Positions 33,679-43,299 of a stretch of 64,000 bases of DNA are shown here, in pieces. The stretch's first letter is position 1. Every line of letters starts with the position of its first letter. Source of the stretch: Verrucomicrobiota bacterium (GTDB lineage Bacteria > Verrucomicrobiota > Verrucomicrobiia > Opitutales > Opitutaceae); the NCBI GenBank assembly GCA_023416735.1, contig JAEZGX010000020.1:244665-308664 (forward strand), in the 5' to 3' direction. A model generated the notes under the pieces. It saw nothing but the letters and a program-made list of their open reading frames with translations. It did no database searches and was not told the DNA's origin. The position numbers and the translations under genes were made by a program.

Positions 33679-33711
33679 GGTGGAGAAAGGCGGGGCAGAG
33701 GTCAGCGAAAG

Positions 33712-35613
33712 TCAGACGGAACGCGAGAGTGCCGTCGAGGCTTCGTCGGTCGCCGGATGCAGGATGCGCAAGGTGGCGGGTGCGCCGATGAGGGCTCGGG
33801 CTCGTTGCAACGCGCGTTTGGTGGCGAGCGTGGGATTGGTTTCAGCGGGGAAAACGCTGTCGGGTCCAAGCTGTTGCAAGAGCCCGCTGCGTTCGAGGAC
33901 TCCGCGGACATCGGGCTGGACTCCGGAAACGAGCAAGTGTCGCCCTTGGGAGCGCAGGTAGTCGTGTAATTGTCCGATCGCCAAAACGGTGGTGGCGTCG
34001 AGATGGCGGGCGTTTTTCAAGCGCAGGATGAACACGCGAATGTCGGGATCCTCGGCGAGTTTGCGGACGGTGTCCTGAAACAGATCGCTGGCGCCGAAGA
34101 AGAGATCGCCTTCGACGTGGATGATGGAGATTTGCGGATGGTTGCGCCCGGTGGCCTTGTCGATGTGCGCGAGTTGACCGTCGGGCGTGAACGCGGTCTC
34201 GGTGAGGGATGGCGTGCTGGCTTTCTTGAGGAAGAGAACCAGCGACAGGCCGATGCCGGTGAAGATGGCGGTGTCGAGTTGCAGGAAAAGCGCCGCGATG
34301 AGCGTCGTCCAAAAGACCACCGCATCCGCCGGCGTGGCGCGCCGCATGACGTGGATCTGCGCGGGTTGGATGAGGCGCGCGGCGATGACGACCAGATAAG
34401 CGGCGATAGCGGCGATCGGAACGTAGCCGATCAACGGGGACAGAACGAGCACCAGCGCGAGCACCAGCGTGCTGCCGAGAATGACGGCGAGTTGGGTGTG
34501 TCCGCCGGATTGTTGCGCGGCGGAGCTGCGGAGAAACGAGGCCGATCCCGGCATGGCGCCGCAGCCGGCGCCGATCAAATTACCGAGGCCCATGCCGAGC
34601 AGTTCCTGGTTGGGATCGATGTGCTGGCCCGAGCGGGTGGCGAGCGATTTGGCGATCGTAACAGATTCGAGGATACCGAGAATCGCTGCGGCCACGGCGA
34701 TGCTCGTGATTTGAGGAAGGAGCGCCAAACCCTCGGCGTTGAGAGGAAATCCAGCGAAGAACGGCATGCCGCCCGAGATTGCGCCGAGATCGCGCACGAG
34801 TCTGACGCCGTGCACATCGAGTTGAAAAATATACGCGGCGATGGCGCCGAGCACAAGGACCGGCAAGCCGTCCGGCCAATGCGGACACGTGCGCCGCAGC
34901 CACAGAATTGCCAGCAACGAGCCGAAGCCGACCAAGGCCGTCACCGGATTGAAATGAAACGTGGCTACGCTCGTGAGCAGGTGCTTCACGGTGCCGGGCA
35001 GGCTGACGTCGTTTGCTCGGGCGATGCCGAAAAGATTTCCGAGCTGTCCCGACGCGATGAGAATACCCGCAGCGGTGGTGTAACCGACGATGACGGCACG
35101 TGAGACGAATTGGGTGAGCTTTCCGAGATCCGCGAGACTCGCGACGATTTGCGTGACGCCCATGATGAAACCGATCAGCAGCACTTTTTGCAGCGGCTCG
35201 AGCGGCGCGGTGGTCGAGAGGGCGAGAGCGCCGGCGAGAATGAGGCTGATGGTGTTGGTTGGCCCGAATACGAGATGGCGTGAGGAACAATAGAGGGAGC
35301 AGATCACGGTGCCGACGACCGTGGATGCGATCACGGCGGGCACGGGGATGCCGATGAGCAGAGAGAAGGCGATCGCCTGCGGGATGCTGATCGCGGCAAC
35401 GGTGAGCGCGGCGAGGATGTCGCCGCGCAGCCAGCCTCGCTGATAATGACGTAGGCTTCGGAGCAGCGGCGGGATCAGATTGCCCCAAATGCGTTCGCGG
35501 GCGCCGTGGAAGCGTCGCTCGGCAAGCTCGGTGAGGTCGTTGAGTTCCTGCGGCGAATGTTGGCGGACCCCCGAATGGAGTTTCTTCAAGCCGGACTCGA
35601 GTTTGGAAATCAT
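33712..35613 (-). CDS. SulP-family anion transporter with STAS domain
   Basis: 633 residues from ATG 35613; a GTG at 35640 is also possible, and neither has a good ribosome site. The membrane part has the SulP signature region (AALTVAAISIPQAIAFSLLI, LYCSSRHLVFGPTNTISLIL) and 10-12 helices; GLGNLIGAGCGAMPGSASF is the second conserved segment. A cytosolic STAS domain follows (ISIIHVEGDLFFGASDLF, RVFILRLKNARHLDATTVLA). SulP proteins move sulfate and other anions. Lying between an SSS symporter and the sulfatase maturase, it probably handles sulfate released by the sulfatases; direction (uptake or efflux) is not known. Confidence 0.9.
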   Translation of the reverse strand: MISKLESGLKKLHSGVRQHSPQELNDLTELAERRFHGARERIWGNLIPPLLRSLRHYQRGWLRGDILAALTVAAISIPQAIAFSLLIGIPVPAVIASTVVGTVICSLYCSSRHLVFGPTNTISLILAGALALSTTAPLEPLQKVLLIGFIMGVTQIVASLADLGKLTQFVSRAVIVGYTTAAGILIASGQLGNLFGIARANDVSLPGTVKHLLTSVATFHFNPVTALVGFGSLLAILWLRRTCPHWPDGLPVLVLGAIAAYIFQLDVHGVRLVRDLGAISGGMPFFAGFPLNAEGLALLPQITSIAVAAAILGILESVTIAKSLATRSGQHIDPNQELLGMGLGNLIGAGCGAMPGSASFLRSSAAQQSGGHTQLAVILGSTLVLALVLVLSPLIGYVPIAAIAAYLVVIAARLIQPAQIHVMRRATPADAVVFWTTLIAALFLQLDTAIFTGIGLSLVLFLKKASTPSLTETAFTPDGQLAHIDKATGRNHPQISIIHVEGDLFFGASDLFQDTVRKLAEDPDIRVFILRLKNARHLDATTVLAIGQLHDYLRSQGRHLLVSGVQPDVRGVLERSGLLQQLGPDSVFPAETNPTLATKRALQRARALIGAPATLRILHPATDEASTALSRSV

Positions 35614-35731
35614 CGGAAAGATGCGGGGAGCGCGCCGCACGGTGCGAAGGCTTGGATCGGCACGACGGCGTCAGAAGCTGCGAACGGACGCGCGTTCGAT
35701 CGGCGGTTCCGGCGACGGTGATTTTGTCACT

Positions 35732-37345
35732 TCAGCGCGAGGCGAGACCCCAGGGTGAAAAGGCGAAAACGAGGGCGAGCCAGGTCAACGCGACGGCGCC
35801 GAGAAAGAAGCGATAGCGGCGTTGTTCGGCGGGCGTCATCGTCGGCTGCTCGCAGCGTGCGACGACATTCGATGTGGCGGCGCTCGCCGAACCGCGACTC
35901 ACGAGCAACATCACCGCGGTGCACACGAGGGTGATGACGAAGCCGATGTTGAGCGCATTGCGGAAGTAGGCGGGGAGCTGCGCGACGACGGCGGGCGAGT
36001 CGAGCGTGAGGAAGGCTGCGAGGCCCAGCGCGGTGCCGACGGCGAGAGTCGCGATGGCGCCGCGGTTGTCGGCACGTTGCGAAAAGATGCCGAACACGAC
36101 GCAGACAAAAACCGGTGGTGCGAGGAGCGACCAGAGTTTGACCAGATAAGCGAAGAGACCCGCGTAACGCGCGATCAGAGGCGCGGCGGCGGCGCATGAA
36201 ATCAAAATGATGACCATCAGCACGCGACCGAGGCGGACTTGCCCGCGCTCGCTTAGGCGCGGAATCATCTTCAGCGCGAAGTCGTAGGTGAGCATCGACG
36301 ACGAGGCGGCGAGACCGGCTGCCATCGTGCCAAGGATGGCGGCGAGCAAACCCGCGAGCACGAGACCCACGAGCCCGGTGGGCACGAAGCGGGTGACCAT
36401 CTCTGCGTAGGCTTGGTCGGGATGCGCGAGGTTAGGCAGCAATTTCGCGGCGATCACGCCCGGTGCGGCGATGATGAAAAGCGCGACGATCTTCAGGAGT
36501 GCGGCGAAGACGGCGCCCATTTTGGACTGGTAGACGTTGCGCGCGGCGAGGGTGCGCTGAACGTAGTCGTGATCGGTGCAGTGCCCGTGCACGCCGAGGA
36601 TCACGGCGCCGGTTAACAGTGGAAGCCAGCCGAAGGCGTGCGTCCATGGTTGCACGACCGACCACATGCTTTCGCCGGATGCGGTGCGCATGGGGAGCAA
36701 CGCCGCGAGACCGCCCGCGTGGTGCAGCGCGGCGAACAGGGTCACGGTGCCGCCGAGCAGGAGCACCGTGACTTGAAAGACATCGATCCACATCACCGAA
36801 CGCAGACCGCCGAAGACTGCGCAGATCGCGGCGCCGATCGTGATGACGCCGATGGCGAGGAAAAATTCTGCCGTGCTGGTCCAGCCGAGCAGCGTGGTGA
36901 GCACGGTGGCTCCGGCGTAGAGCGCCGCGGTGAGATTGGCGGCGAGGATCATCACGACATTGATCCCTGCGACAAACAGCCGCGTGGCGCTGCCGTAACG
37001 ACGTTCGAAAAATTCGGGCGCCGTCGTGAGTTTCAGGCCGAGGTAAACATCGATGAAGAACACCGCGAGCAGCACGAAGCAACCGGCGCCGACGAGTTGA
37101 AACGCGCCGGCGACCAAGCCGAGCGAGTAGGCAAGGCCCGCCTGGCCGACGAACTGCTGGCTCGAGATGTTGGCGGAAAACAAGGACGCGCCGACCACGG
37201 GCCAACTGGCGCTGCGGCCGGCGAGAAAAAAGCCCTCGCCGGTTTCGACTTTGCGTCGTGAAAGCCACGCGCCCAGTGCGACGGTGAAAACGAAATATCC
37301 GAGCACGATGCCCAGGTCGAGCGAGCTGATCCGAGCTTCGATCAT
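35732..37345 (-). CDS. Sodium:solute symporter (SSS family), probably sugar
   Basis: 537 residues, about 14 predicted helices. Family features include GEGFFLAGRSASWPVVGASL, FSANISSQQFVGQAGLAYS and the TAPEFFERRYG segment, with GFVITLVCTAVMLLVSRG near the end. This subgroup includes glucose/galactose-type (SGLT-like) sodium symporters. It starts 10 bp after the sulfatase stop, so they are cotranscribed, and the sulfatase has no export signal. Together these suggest that a sulfated mono- or oligosaccharide is imported here and desulfated inside. The substrate is inference. Confidence 0.9.
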   Translation of the reverse strand: MIEARISSLDLGIVLGYFVFTVALGAWLSRRKVETGEGFFLAGRSASWPVVGASLFSANISSQQFVGQAGLAYSLGLVAGAFQLVGAGCFVLLAVFFIDVYLGLKLTTAPEFFERRYGSATRLFVAGINVVMILAANLTAALYAGATVLTTLLGWTSTAEFFLAIGVITIGAAICAVFGGLRSVMWIDVFQVTVLLLGGTVTLFAALHHAGGLAALLPMRTASGESMWSVVQPWTHAFGWLPLLTGAVILGVHGHCTDHDYVQRTLAARNVYQSKMGAVFAALLKIVALFIIAAPGVIAAKLLPNLAHPDQAYAEMVTRFVPTGLVGLVLAGLLAAILGTMAAGLAASSSMLTYDFALKMIPRLSERGQVRLGRVLMVIILISCAAAAPLIARYAGLFAYLVKLWSLLAPPVFVCVVFGIFSQRADNRGAIATLAVGTALGLAAFLTLDSPAVVAQLPAYFRNALNIGFVITLVCTAVMLLVSRGSASAATSNVVARCEQPTMTPAEQRRYRFFLGAVALTWLALVFAFSPWGLASR

Positions 37346-37355
37346 CGCGGCAGGT

Positions 37356-38753
37356 TCATTGCACGGAGGCGGTCGCGGAGAGTCCGCCGAGGTGAGGCAT
37401 CCAGCGATCGCCGACCCGCACTTGCCACTTTTCGAGGCGACCGAGCAGTCGATCGATGATGGACCGGTGCTCCGCGAATGACGCGAGATCGGTCAATTCG
37501 TCGGGATCTTCCGCGAGGTCGAAAAGCTGGAGACGTTCCTCACCATTGACACGGTAGCGAATCAGTTTCCAGCGGCCATCGCTCACCATGCGCTGACAAT
37601 CTTTATACAAGGAGAAGATCTCGTTGCGGTGGTCGGCATTGGGATTGATGGGCAGCGGCATACTTTCGGAAGCAGGAACGCCGCGCAGACCGGCGAGCTC
37701 GAGGAGCGTCGCGAACAAATCCATCGAGTAAACCATGGAGCTCTCGCGGCGGCCCGGTGCGACGCCGGGGCCGGCGAGCAACAACGGCACGCGCACGCTG
37801 TGTTCGTAGAGATTTTGTTTTCCGAGAAGCCCGTGGCTGCCGAGCGCCAGGCCGTGATCGGAAACGTAAACGACGAGCGTGTCTTGCTCCAGGCCGTTGC
37901 GGCGCAGGGCGTCGAATACACGGCCGAGTTGAGCGTCGTGATGGCTGATCATGCCGTAATAGGCGGCAAGGTGGGAACGCAGCACATCGGGATTGAGCGG
38001 TTTGCGGGCGAGTTCTTCGTCGCGAATCGAAATCTCTCCATTATCGAAAGGATGATCGGGCTGGAAGTTGGTGGGAAGCGGTGTATCCGCGGGCGAATAC
38101 ATCTTCGCAAACTTTCCCGGCGGTGTGCGCGGATCGTGCGGCGAGGTGAGGGACAGATAAAGGAAGAAAGGCTCCGGAGGTTGTCGGCGGTCGAGAAAGT
38201 CGACGGCGGCGTCGCAGAAGAGCTCGGTGGAGAATCCGGTTTCGAAATAGGGTGTGCCGGAGTAGTCGCCGTTCGCGGCATGATCGCGCAACGGAACGCG
38301 CGTGTGTTCCGACATGCCGCCGAGAAAGATGCGGCGACCGCTGGAGAACGAGCGCTGAAGCGCGGCGGTGTCGTTGTGCCATTTGCCGGTGATGAAGGTT
38401 TCGTAACCGGCGCGCCGAAAGAGCTCCGGCAGGGTGGGCAGATGCTCGGGCAGCGAAACGGTGCAGGACGGACTGCTCGAGGCGACTTGGGCGGCGTCGG
38501 CAGCAACGACATTCCGCCCGGTCAGGAGGGAAGCGCGCGCCGGCGAGCAGACGGCCGCGATGAGTCCGCCCATATGATAAGCGCGGGTGAACTGGGTCCC
38601 GCGCGCGGCGAGCGCATCGAGGTGCGGAGTCTGCACGGCAGCGTGCCCGCAAGCTCCGAGGGCGTCGTGACGGTGATCGTCGGCGATGACAAAAACGACA
38701 TTCGGAGAACGGCGGCCGCGAGCCGGCAACGGAGAGGAAGAGGAGTCTGCCAC
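37356..38753 (-). CDS. Sulfatase without signal peptide (Cys-type)
   Basis: 465 residues from GTG 38753, the first start after an in-frame TAA. The S1 sulfatase core is intact: NVVFVIADDHRHDALG for metal binding, the formylglycine motif AVCSPARASLLTGR (Cys69), ITGKWHN, and YVSDHGLALGSHGLLGKQN. The N-terminus (ADSSSSPLPARGRRSP) has no hydrophobic signal, unlike the three other sulfatases in the window. It heads an operon with the SSS symporter, SulP and the maturase. A candidate operator (38804-38817) lies 50 bp upstream, shared with the divergent regulator gene. Confidence 0.9.
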   Translation of the reverse strand: MADSSSSPLPARGRRSPNVVFVIADDHRHDALGACGHAAVQTPHLDALAARGTQFTRAYHMGGLIAAVCSPARASLLTGRNVVAADAAQVASSSPSCTVSLPEHLPTLPELFRRAGYETFITGKWHNDTAALQRSFSSGRRIFLGGMSEHTRVPLRDHAANGDYSGTPYFETGFSTELFCDAAVDFLDRRQPPEPFFLYLSLTSPHDPRTPPGKFAKMYSPADTPLPTNFQPDHPFDNGEISIRDEELARKPLNPDVLRSHLAAYYGMISHHDAQLGRVFDALRRNGLEQDTLVVYVSDHGLALGSHGLLGKQNLYEHSVRVPLLLAGPGVAPGRRESSMVYSMDLFATLLELAGLRGVPASESMPLPINPNADHRNEIFSLYKDCQRMVSDGRWKLIRYRVNGEERLQLFDLAEDPDELTDLASFAEHRSIIDRLLGRLEKWQVRVGDRWMPHLGGLSATASVQ

Positions 38754-38803
38754 GAGAGTAAATTACGTTGACTTGCCCCTCGCCGGCCGGAAAGTCGCGC
38801 TCC

Positions 38804-38817
38804 ACTAAATCAATTAA
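38804..38817 (-). promoter_or_regulatory. Candidate operator A (sulfatase/LacI divergent gap)
   Basis: Minus strand TTAATTGATTTAGT. It matches the six-copy consensus TTAAYTGATTTAGT and abuts the GTG start of the regulator gene, which would suit autorepression together with control of the sulfatase operon. Confidence 0.55.
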
Positions 38818-39888
38818 GTGAGCTGGCAGAAGCGCACCAATTTGAAGGATATCGCCGAGCGAGTGGGCGTCAGCATTGCGGCTGTGTCGCTCGCGTTGCG
38901 CAATCACCCGTCGATCTCCGCGGCGACCACCGAGCGGGTGAAGAAGGTGGCGAAGGAACTCAACTACACGCCGGATCCGGGGTTGTCGGCGCTGGCGGCG
39001 CATCGCAGCCGGTTGCGGGTGCATCGCGATTTCGCGGTGATCGCGCTCGTCACGAACTGGAGCACGAAGGATGCGTGGACGAAACGCGCGAGCGCGAAGC
39101 AGGTGGTGGAAGGGGCGACGTTGCGCGCGCGTTCGCTGGGTTATTCGTTGCAGGTCTTTTGGGCACGCGAGCAGGGATACTCGCCGCGGCGATTCAGTGC
39201 GGTGCTGCGCAATCGCGGTATTCGCGGGATCATCCTGGCGCCGTTCGAAGATCCCAACGATCGCCTCGACCTGGATTGGGACGATTTCGCGGCGGTGGCG
39301 ATCGAGCGGCCGGTGAGATATCCGCTGTTTCACCATGTCGTGCCGAATCACTTCGCCGGCATTCTTCTGGCTTGGGAGCAACTGAGGGAGCGCGGCTACA
39401 ACCGCATCGGCATCATCGTGCGCACGGACTTGTCGGAGCGCGCGCTGCACCAATGGGAGGCCGGGTATGCGTATTTGCAGTCGCGCACGCTGGAGGCGGA
39501 TCGCGTATCGGCGCTCGTGCTACAGCCAGACGATCCCGTGGGCCAGATCCGGAGTTGGCTGCGGCGTGAGCGGCCCGAGGTGGTGATCAGCCGCTCCGAG
39601 GGATTTTTCGAGGCGGTGCGCGCGGAAGGTCTGCGCATTCCGCATGACATCGGCTATGCGAGCTTGAATGTCGTGGACGATGTGCCCAACGCCAGCGGGA
39701 TCCAACAGCATCGGGCCGAGATGGGGGAATTCGCGGTCGAGATCCTAAACAGTTTGCTGCAGAGCAATCAGCGCGGGTTCAACGCCGTCGCCCATGGGAC
39801 GCACGTCGACGGAACGTGGCAGGAAGGGGGCACCGTTCGGCCGCTCAAAACCGAGACGCGAAGCGCAAAGCGGACGCGCGGGCGGTGA
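38818..39888 (+). CDS. LacI-family transcriptional regulator
   Basis: 356 residues from GTG 38818; TTG 38842 is a possible shorter start. The N-terminal helix-turn-helix reads LKDIAERVGVSIAAVSLALR, followed by the recognition context NHPSISAATTERVKKVAKEL and a hinge with the atypical NYTPDPGLSALAAHRS. The periplasmic-binding-protein-like effector domain spans the rest (VVPNHFAGILLAWEQLRERG, YASLNVVDDVPNASGIQQHR). It is the only specific regulator in the saccharide region, and a shared motif occurs in front of the surrounding genes. It is probably a repressor released by a fucose- or rhamnose-type sugar, an inference. Confidence 0.92.
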   Translation: MSWQKRTNLKDIAERVGVSIAAVSLALRNHPSISAATTERVKKVAKELNYTPDPGLSALAAHRSRLRVHRDFAVIALVTNWSTKDAWTKRASAKQVVEGATLRARSLGYSLQVFWAREQGYSPRRFSAVLRNRGIRGIILAPFEDPNDRLDLDWDDFAAVAIERPVRYPLFHHVVPNHFAGILLAWEQLRERGYNRIGIIVRTDLSERALHQWEAGYAYLQSRTLEADRVSALVLQPDDPVGQIRSWLRRERPEVVISRSEGFFEAVRAEGLRIPHDIGYASLNVVDDVPNASGIQQHRAEMGEFAVEILNSLLQSNQRGFNAVAHGTHVDGTWQEGGTVRPLKTETRSAKRTRGR

Positions 39889-39899
39889 CGCTGGAAGTA

Positions 39900-39913
39900 T
39901 TAACTGATTTAGT
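39900..39913 (+). promoter_or_regulatory. Candidate operator B (upstream of beta-helix gene 40057)
   Basis: TTAACTGATTTAGT, followed by AA, giving an imperfect palindrome TTAAC-N7-GTAAG. It lies 144 bp before the start at 40057 and just after the LacI stop. Confidence 0.55.
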
Positions 39914-40056
39914 AAGCTCGTCGTTGCGGCGCGCTGCCCGTGCCGTAGCTCTCACGAGAATCCCGAGCGGCTTGGGTTTTCGGTTCGGGAGCATCAAATT
40001 GCGAGCCCTGCCTCCGGGTTCGGAACAGTTGCAGTGAATTCTTCTTCGTTTTCCCC

Positions 40057-42324
40057 ATGTCGTTCGCTTTTCCCCTGTCGTCCTTTTCTTCCCGTTGCCG
40101 CTCTCTCATCGGATTGATGCTGCTGGCGGGTGGCGTGACGGTGGCCGCGGCGCCCACCGAGATTCATGTGGCGCCGCAAGGCAGCGATCAGGCAACCGGG
40201 ACGGTCGCGGCGCCGGTGGCCTCGCTGAGGCGCGCGGTGGAGATCTCGCGGCAAATGCGAGCGGATACGCCGGCGGAAGAAATTGTCGTCGTGCTGCACG
40301 GAGGCGTGCATCGTTTGACCGAGACGCTGGTGCTCGGATTGGCGGATACGCCGGCGACGGGCGGATCGTTGAGCTTTGTTGGTCGAAAAGGCGAGCGGGC
40401 GATCGTGAGCGGCGGGGCGCCGATTCGCGATTGGCAGCGAGTGCCAGCGGGCGAAGAGCCGGAAGGCACGCCTGGGTCAGCCCGCGGACGGTTGTGGGTG
40501 GCGCCTTTTCCGGAGGTGCTCGGATCGAGATTTCATGCGCTCTACGACGGACTCCAGGCGCTGCCGCGCGCGCGATCGTCGGTGTATGTGGCGCGCAGCC
40601 AGCATCGCGGTTTATTGACGCGGTTGGAGCAGCGCGACGTGATCGAGTTTCCTGCGGGGGCGTTGAAGGCGTGGAGCAATTTGGAAGACATCGAGGTGTT
40701 GAGCCGGCCGAATCATCACTGGCTGGTGAACTACCTGGCGTTGGAGTCGGTGGACGAAACGACGCTCACGGCGCGCACGACCGTGCCGGCGACCTATACG
40801 CCGACAGGGCAGTTTTGGGTGGAGAACGTCATGGAAGCGCTCGATGAACCCGGCGAGTGGGTGGTGAAGAGTGCGACGCGTCGCATTTATCTTTGGCCGC
40901 GCGGAGATACGCCGGGGGACAATATCGTGGCGCCTGCGGTGACGACGCTGGTTCGCGTGGAGGGGCGCGAAGACTATTGGGGCGATGCCGACAAGCCTGC
41001 GGGTGGCGTGCGTTTCGAGAATCTGACGTTTGCGCATACGGATCGCGATGTATGGACGCCGGCGGACGCGGGCTTGCAGCACGATTGGGCGATGTTCGAC
41101 AAGGACGATGCGTGCGTGCGTTTCCGGGTGGCGGAAAACTGCGAGGTGCGCGATTGCACCTTCGAGGCGGCGGCGGGGCACGGGGTGCGGGCGGATCTTT
41201 ACGCCCGGAACATCCGCGTGAGCGGAAATACCTTCCGGCAGCTCGGAGCGAGCGGGGTGTTGTTATGCGGTTATGGTCCCGGGACCAAGGACGTGAACGG
41301 CGGGCATGAAATCGTGGACAACGAGTTTCATGATCTTGGCACGTTGTGGTGGCACTCGCCGGCGGTGTTCCTTTGGCAGAGCGGCGGCAATCTCGTCGCG
41401 AACAACTACATTCATGATCTGCCTTACAACGGCATCGTGTTGAGCGGCGTGAGGCCCCGGCATTTTGGCATCTCCACGCCCAAGATTCAGCATCCGCAAT
41501 TTCCGGCGAACATGCGCGAAGACCTGCGCCTGATCCGCTGGCGCGAGGTCGGAAATCCGCGGACGCCGGAGGAGATTCTGCCGTTTGCGCACACGCGGGA
41601 AAACGTGATTCGCGACAACGAAATCCACGACGCGATGCTCGTGCTGCGCGATGGGAATGCGATCTACCTTTCGAGTGCGGGCAAAGGAAATGTCATTCAG
41701 CGCAACGTCATCTACAACATGGGCAGGGCGGCCGCGATTCGGACCGACGACGACCAGTCCTACTGCACGATCACGGAGAACGTGACGTTTGGGATCGGCA
41801 TTGTGGTGAAGGATTTCAACGCCACCTGGAACAACATCATGGTGAACGGGGGACTTCGCATCACGTCGGACCGGCCGGATTCGCGCGTCGAGCGCAACGT
41901 GTATGTTTCGTATCTTGGGCGCGCGGCGTTTTACGAAGTCGACGTGGTGAACAGCTATTTCGGCAACGCGAAGAACGATACGATGCTCAATAACTACAAT
42001 CCGAACCACCAACCGATCGTGCCGCCGAAGACGGATCACAATGTCTTCTTCACTTCGGATCGCGCGGCGGCGGAGGCATTCGTGGCGGAGATGCAGACGC
42101 AGTGGGGTAACGATTTTAAAAGCATCATTGCCGATCCAAAGCTCGTCGCGCCGGCGGCCGGAGATTTTCGTCTGGCGCCGGATTCGCCGGCGCGGAAGCT
42201 CGGAATCGAATCGGTGGATACGCGGGAAGTGGGACTGAAGCGCGAGCCGATGGTCGAGCGCTTGCGGCGCACGCAGCAGAAGCTCGATTTGCAGAAGGCG
42301 GTGGCGAGCGCAGATCGCGGCTGA
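40057..42324 (+). CDS. Secreted right-handed beta-helix protein (possible GH141-like)
   Basis: 755 residues with a signal peptide ending GGVTVAAAPTE. The opening EIHVAPQGSDQATGTVAAPV, the EIVVVLHGGVHRLTETLVL segment and SLSFVGRKGERAIVSGGAPI, followed by YDGLQALPRARS, match the layout of large beta-helix glycan-active proteins such as GH141. A run of beta-helix rungs follows (NCEVRDCTFEAAAGHGVRAD, NIRVSGNTFRQLGASGVLL, NLVANNYIHDLPYNGIVLSG, NVIQRNVIYNMG). Catalytic residues cannot be assigned. Position next to the LacI gene and operator B, with fucosidases and sulfatases around it, suggests action on a sulfated fucose-containing glycan. Confidence 0.75.
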   Translation: MSFAFPLSSFSSRCRSLIGLMLLAGGVTVAAAPTEIHVAPQGSDQATGTVAAPVASLRRAVEISRQMRADTPAEEIVVVLHGGVHRLTETLVLGLADTPATGGSLSFVGRKGERAIVSGGAPIRDWQRVPAGEEPEGTPGSARGRLWVAPFPEVLGSRFHALYDGLQALPRARSSVYVARSQHRGLLTRLEQRDVIEFPAGALKAWSNLEDIEVLSRPNHHWLVNYLALESVDETTLTARTTVPATYTPTGQFWVENVMEALDEPGEWVVKSATRRIYLWPRGDTPGDNIVAPAVTTLVRVEGREDYWGDADKPAGGVRFENLTFAHTDRDVWTPADAGLQHDWAMFDKDDACVRFRVAENCEVRDCTFEAAAGHGVRADLYARNIRVSGNTFRQLGASGVLLCGYGPGTKDVNGGHEIVDNEFHDLGTLWWHSPAVFLWQSGGNLVANNYIHDLPYNGIVLSGVRPRHFGISTPKIQHPQFPANMREDLRLIRWREVGNPRTPEEILPFAHTRENVIRDNEIHDAMLVLRDGNAIYLSSAGKGNVIQRNVIYNMGRAAAIRTDDDQSYCTITENVTFGIGIVVKDFNATWNNIMVNGGLRITSDRPDSRVERNVYVSYLGRAAFYEVDVVNSYFGNAKNDTMLNNYNPNHQPIVPPKTDHNVFFTSDRAAAEAFVAEMQTQWGNDFKSIIADPKLVAPAAGDFRLAPDSPARKLGIESVDTREVGLKREPMVERLRRTQQKLDLQKAVASADRG

Positions 42325-42337
42325 TCGTGGGCTCCTC

Positions 42338-43204
42338 TTATCGCGTCTCGGAAACGAGCGCGGGGAGCCAGCCGAGCGATTGGAGAAACTGATCGGCGGC
42401 TTGCACGGTAAGAGCGTAGTGTTCGGGCGATTTCCAGGCGTTGAAAAAGCCGTGTTCCTGATCCTCGTAGAGGTGAAGTTCACAGCGGGCGCCGGCGGCG
42501 CGCATTGTGTCGCGGAAGCGTTCCAAGGTGGCGACGGGGATGAGTTGGTCCTTCGTGCCGAGGAAAAGAATCGTCGGCGGAGCGCCGGGAGCGACGTGGT
42601 GTGCGGGCGAAAACTCGGCGACGCGGTCGCCGATGCGGCGGGTGCCGAATTCTCCCGGGCCGTTGTCGAGCACGGGATTGAAAAGGATCAGCGCGTCCGG
42701 CCGCGGGGAAACGGAAAGATCGTCAGCGGGATCATCGATCGCGGGCACGAGTGCGGCGTGGGCGGCGAGGTGACCGCCGGCTGAAGCGCCGGCCGCGACG
42801 ATGCGTTCGGCGTCGACGCCGAACTGTTTGACGTGTTGGCGCACCCAGCGGAGGGCGGAGCGTGCGTCCTGAATGCAGACGATGGGCGGAGTGACGTTGT
42901 CCTGCGGCGCGAAACGGTATTGCACGAGGAAGCAAACGGCGCCGCGGGCGGCGAAATGCCGCGCTTGATCTTCGAGCTGCGCGACCTTGCCGCCGACCCA
43001 ACCGCCACCGTGGAAGAAAACGATCGCAACGCGCTCGTCGCTCGCGGACCACTGCGGCGGTTTGATCGTGTGCAGGTGCAGCGGTTGGCCGTCGGCGTGT
43101 TTGTAGATGTGCGTTTCGCCGAGAGAGACATCGGGCGCGTCGGAGAGGGCGGTGAACGCGAGCGACGCAAAGCTGAAGGCGAAGAGGAGTGATGCAGCGT
43201 GCAT
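42338..43204 (-). CDS. Secreted alpha/beta-hydrolase esterase
   Basis: 288 residues from ATG 43204 (a GTG at 43219 adds five residues). A signal peptide ends SLAFTALSDAP. The oxyanion-hole motif FFHGGGW, nucleophile elbow GASAGGH, the Asp in FLGTKDQLIP and the His in EDQEHGFFN make a complete BD-FAE/acetylesterase-type triad. Among polysaccharide genes it is probably a carbohydrate deacetylase. It ends 13 bp from the converging 40057 gene. Confidence 0.85.
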   Translation of the reverse strand: MHAASLLFAFSFASLAFTALSDAPDVSLGETHIYKHADGQPLHLHTIKPPQWSASDERVAIVFFHGGGWVGGKVAQLEDQARHFAARGAVCFLVQYRFAPQDNVTPPIVCIQDARSALRWVRQHVKQFGVDAERIVAAGASAGGHLAAHAALVPAIDDPADDLSVSPRPDALILFNPVLDNGPGEFGTRRIGDRVAEFSPAHHVAPGAPPTILFLGTKDQLIPVATLERFRDTMRAAGARCELHLYEDQEHGFFNAWKSPEHYALTVQAADQFLQSLGWLPALVSETR

Positions 43205-43241
43205 GAACGGGCGTGGCACGGGGAGACGGTAGAACAGATGA

Positions 43242-43269
43242 AGGCCGGGAGAGAAGAAGCTCCCGGCCT
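43242..43269 (-). terminator. Hairpin after the LamG/beta-helix gene
   Basis: A perfect 9-bp stem AGGCCGGGA/TCCCGGCCT (43242-43250 with 43261-43269) with a 10-base loop lies 30 bp past the stop of the minus-strand gene. The T run beyond it is weak. Confidence 0.5.
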
Positions 43270-43299
43270 GCTTTCGGCGATGAAGACGTGTGACGCGCC

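Noticed and set aside
32692..33969. 425-codon plus-strand frame opposite the sulfatase maturase
   Set aside because: Antisense of a complete radical-SAM gene with all cysteine motifs intact.
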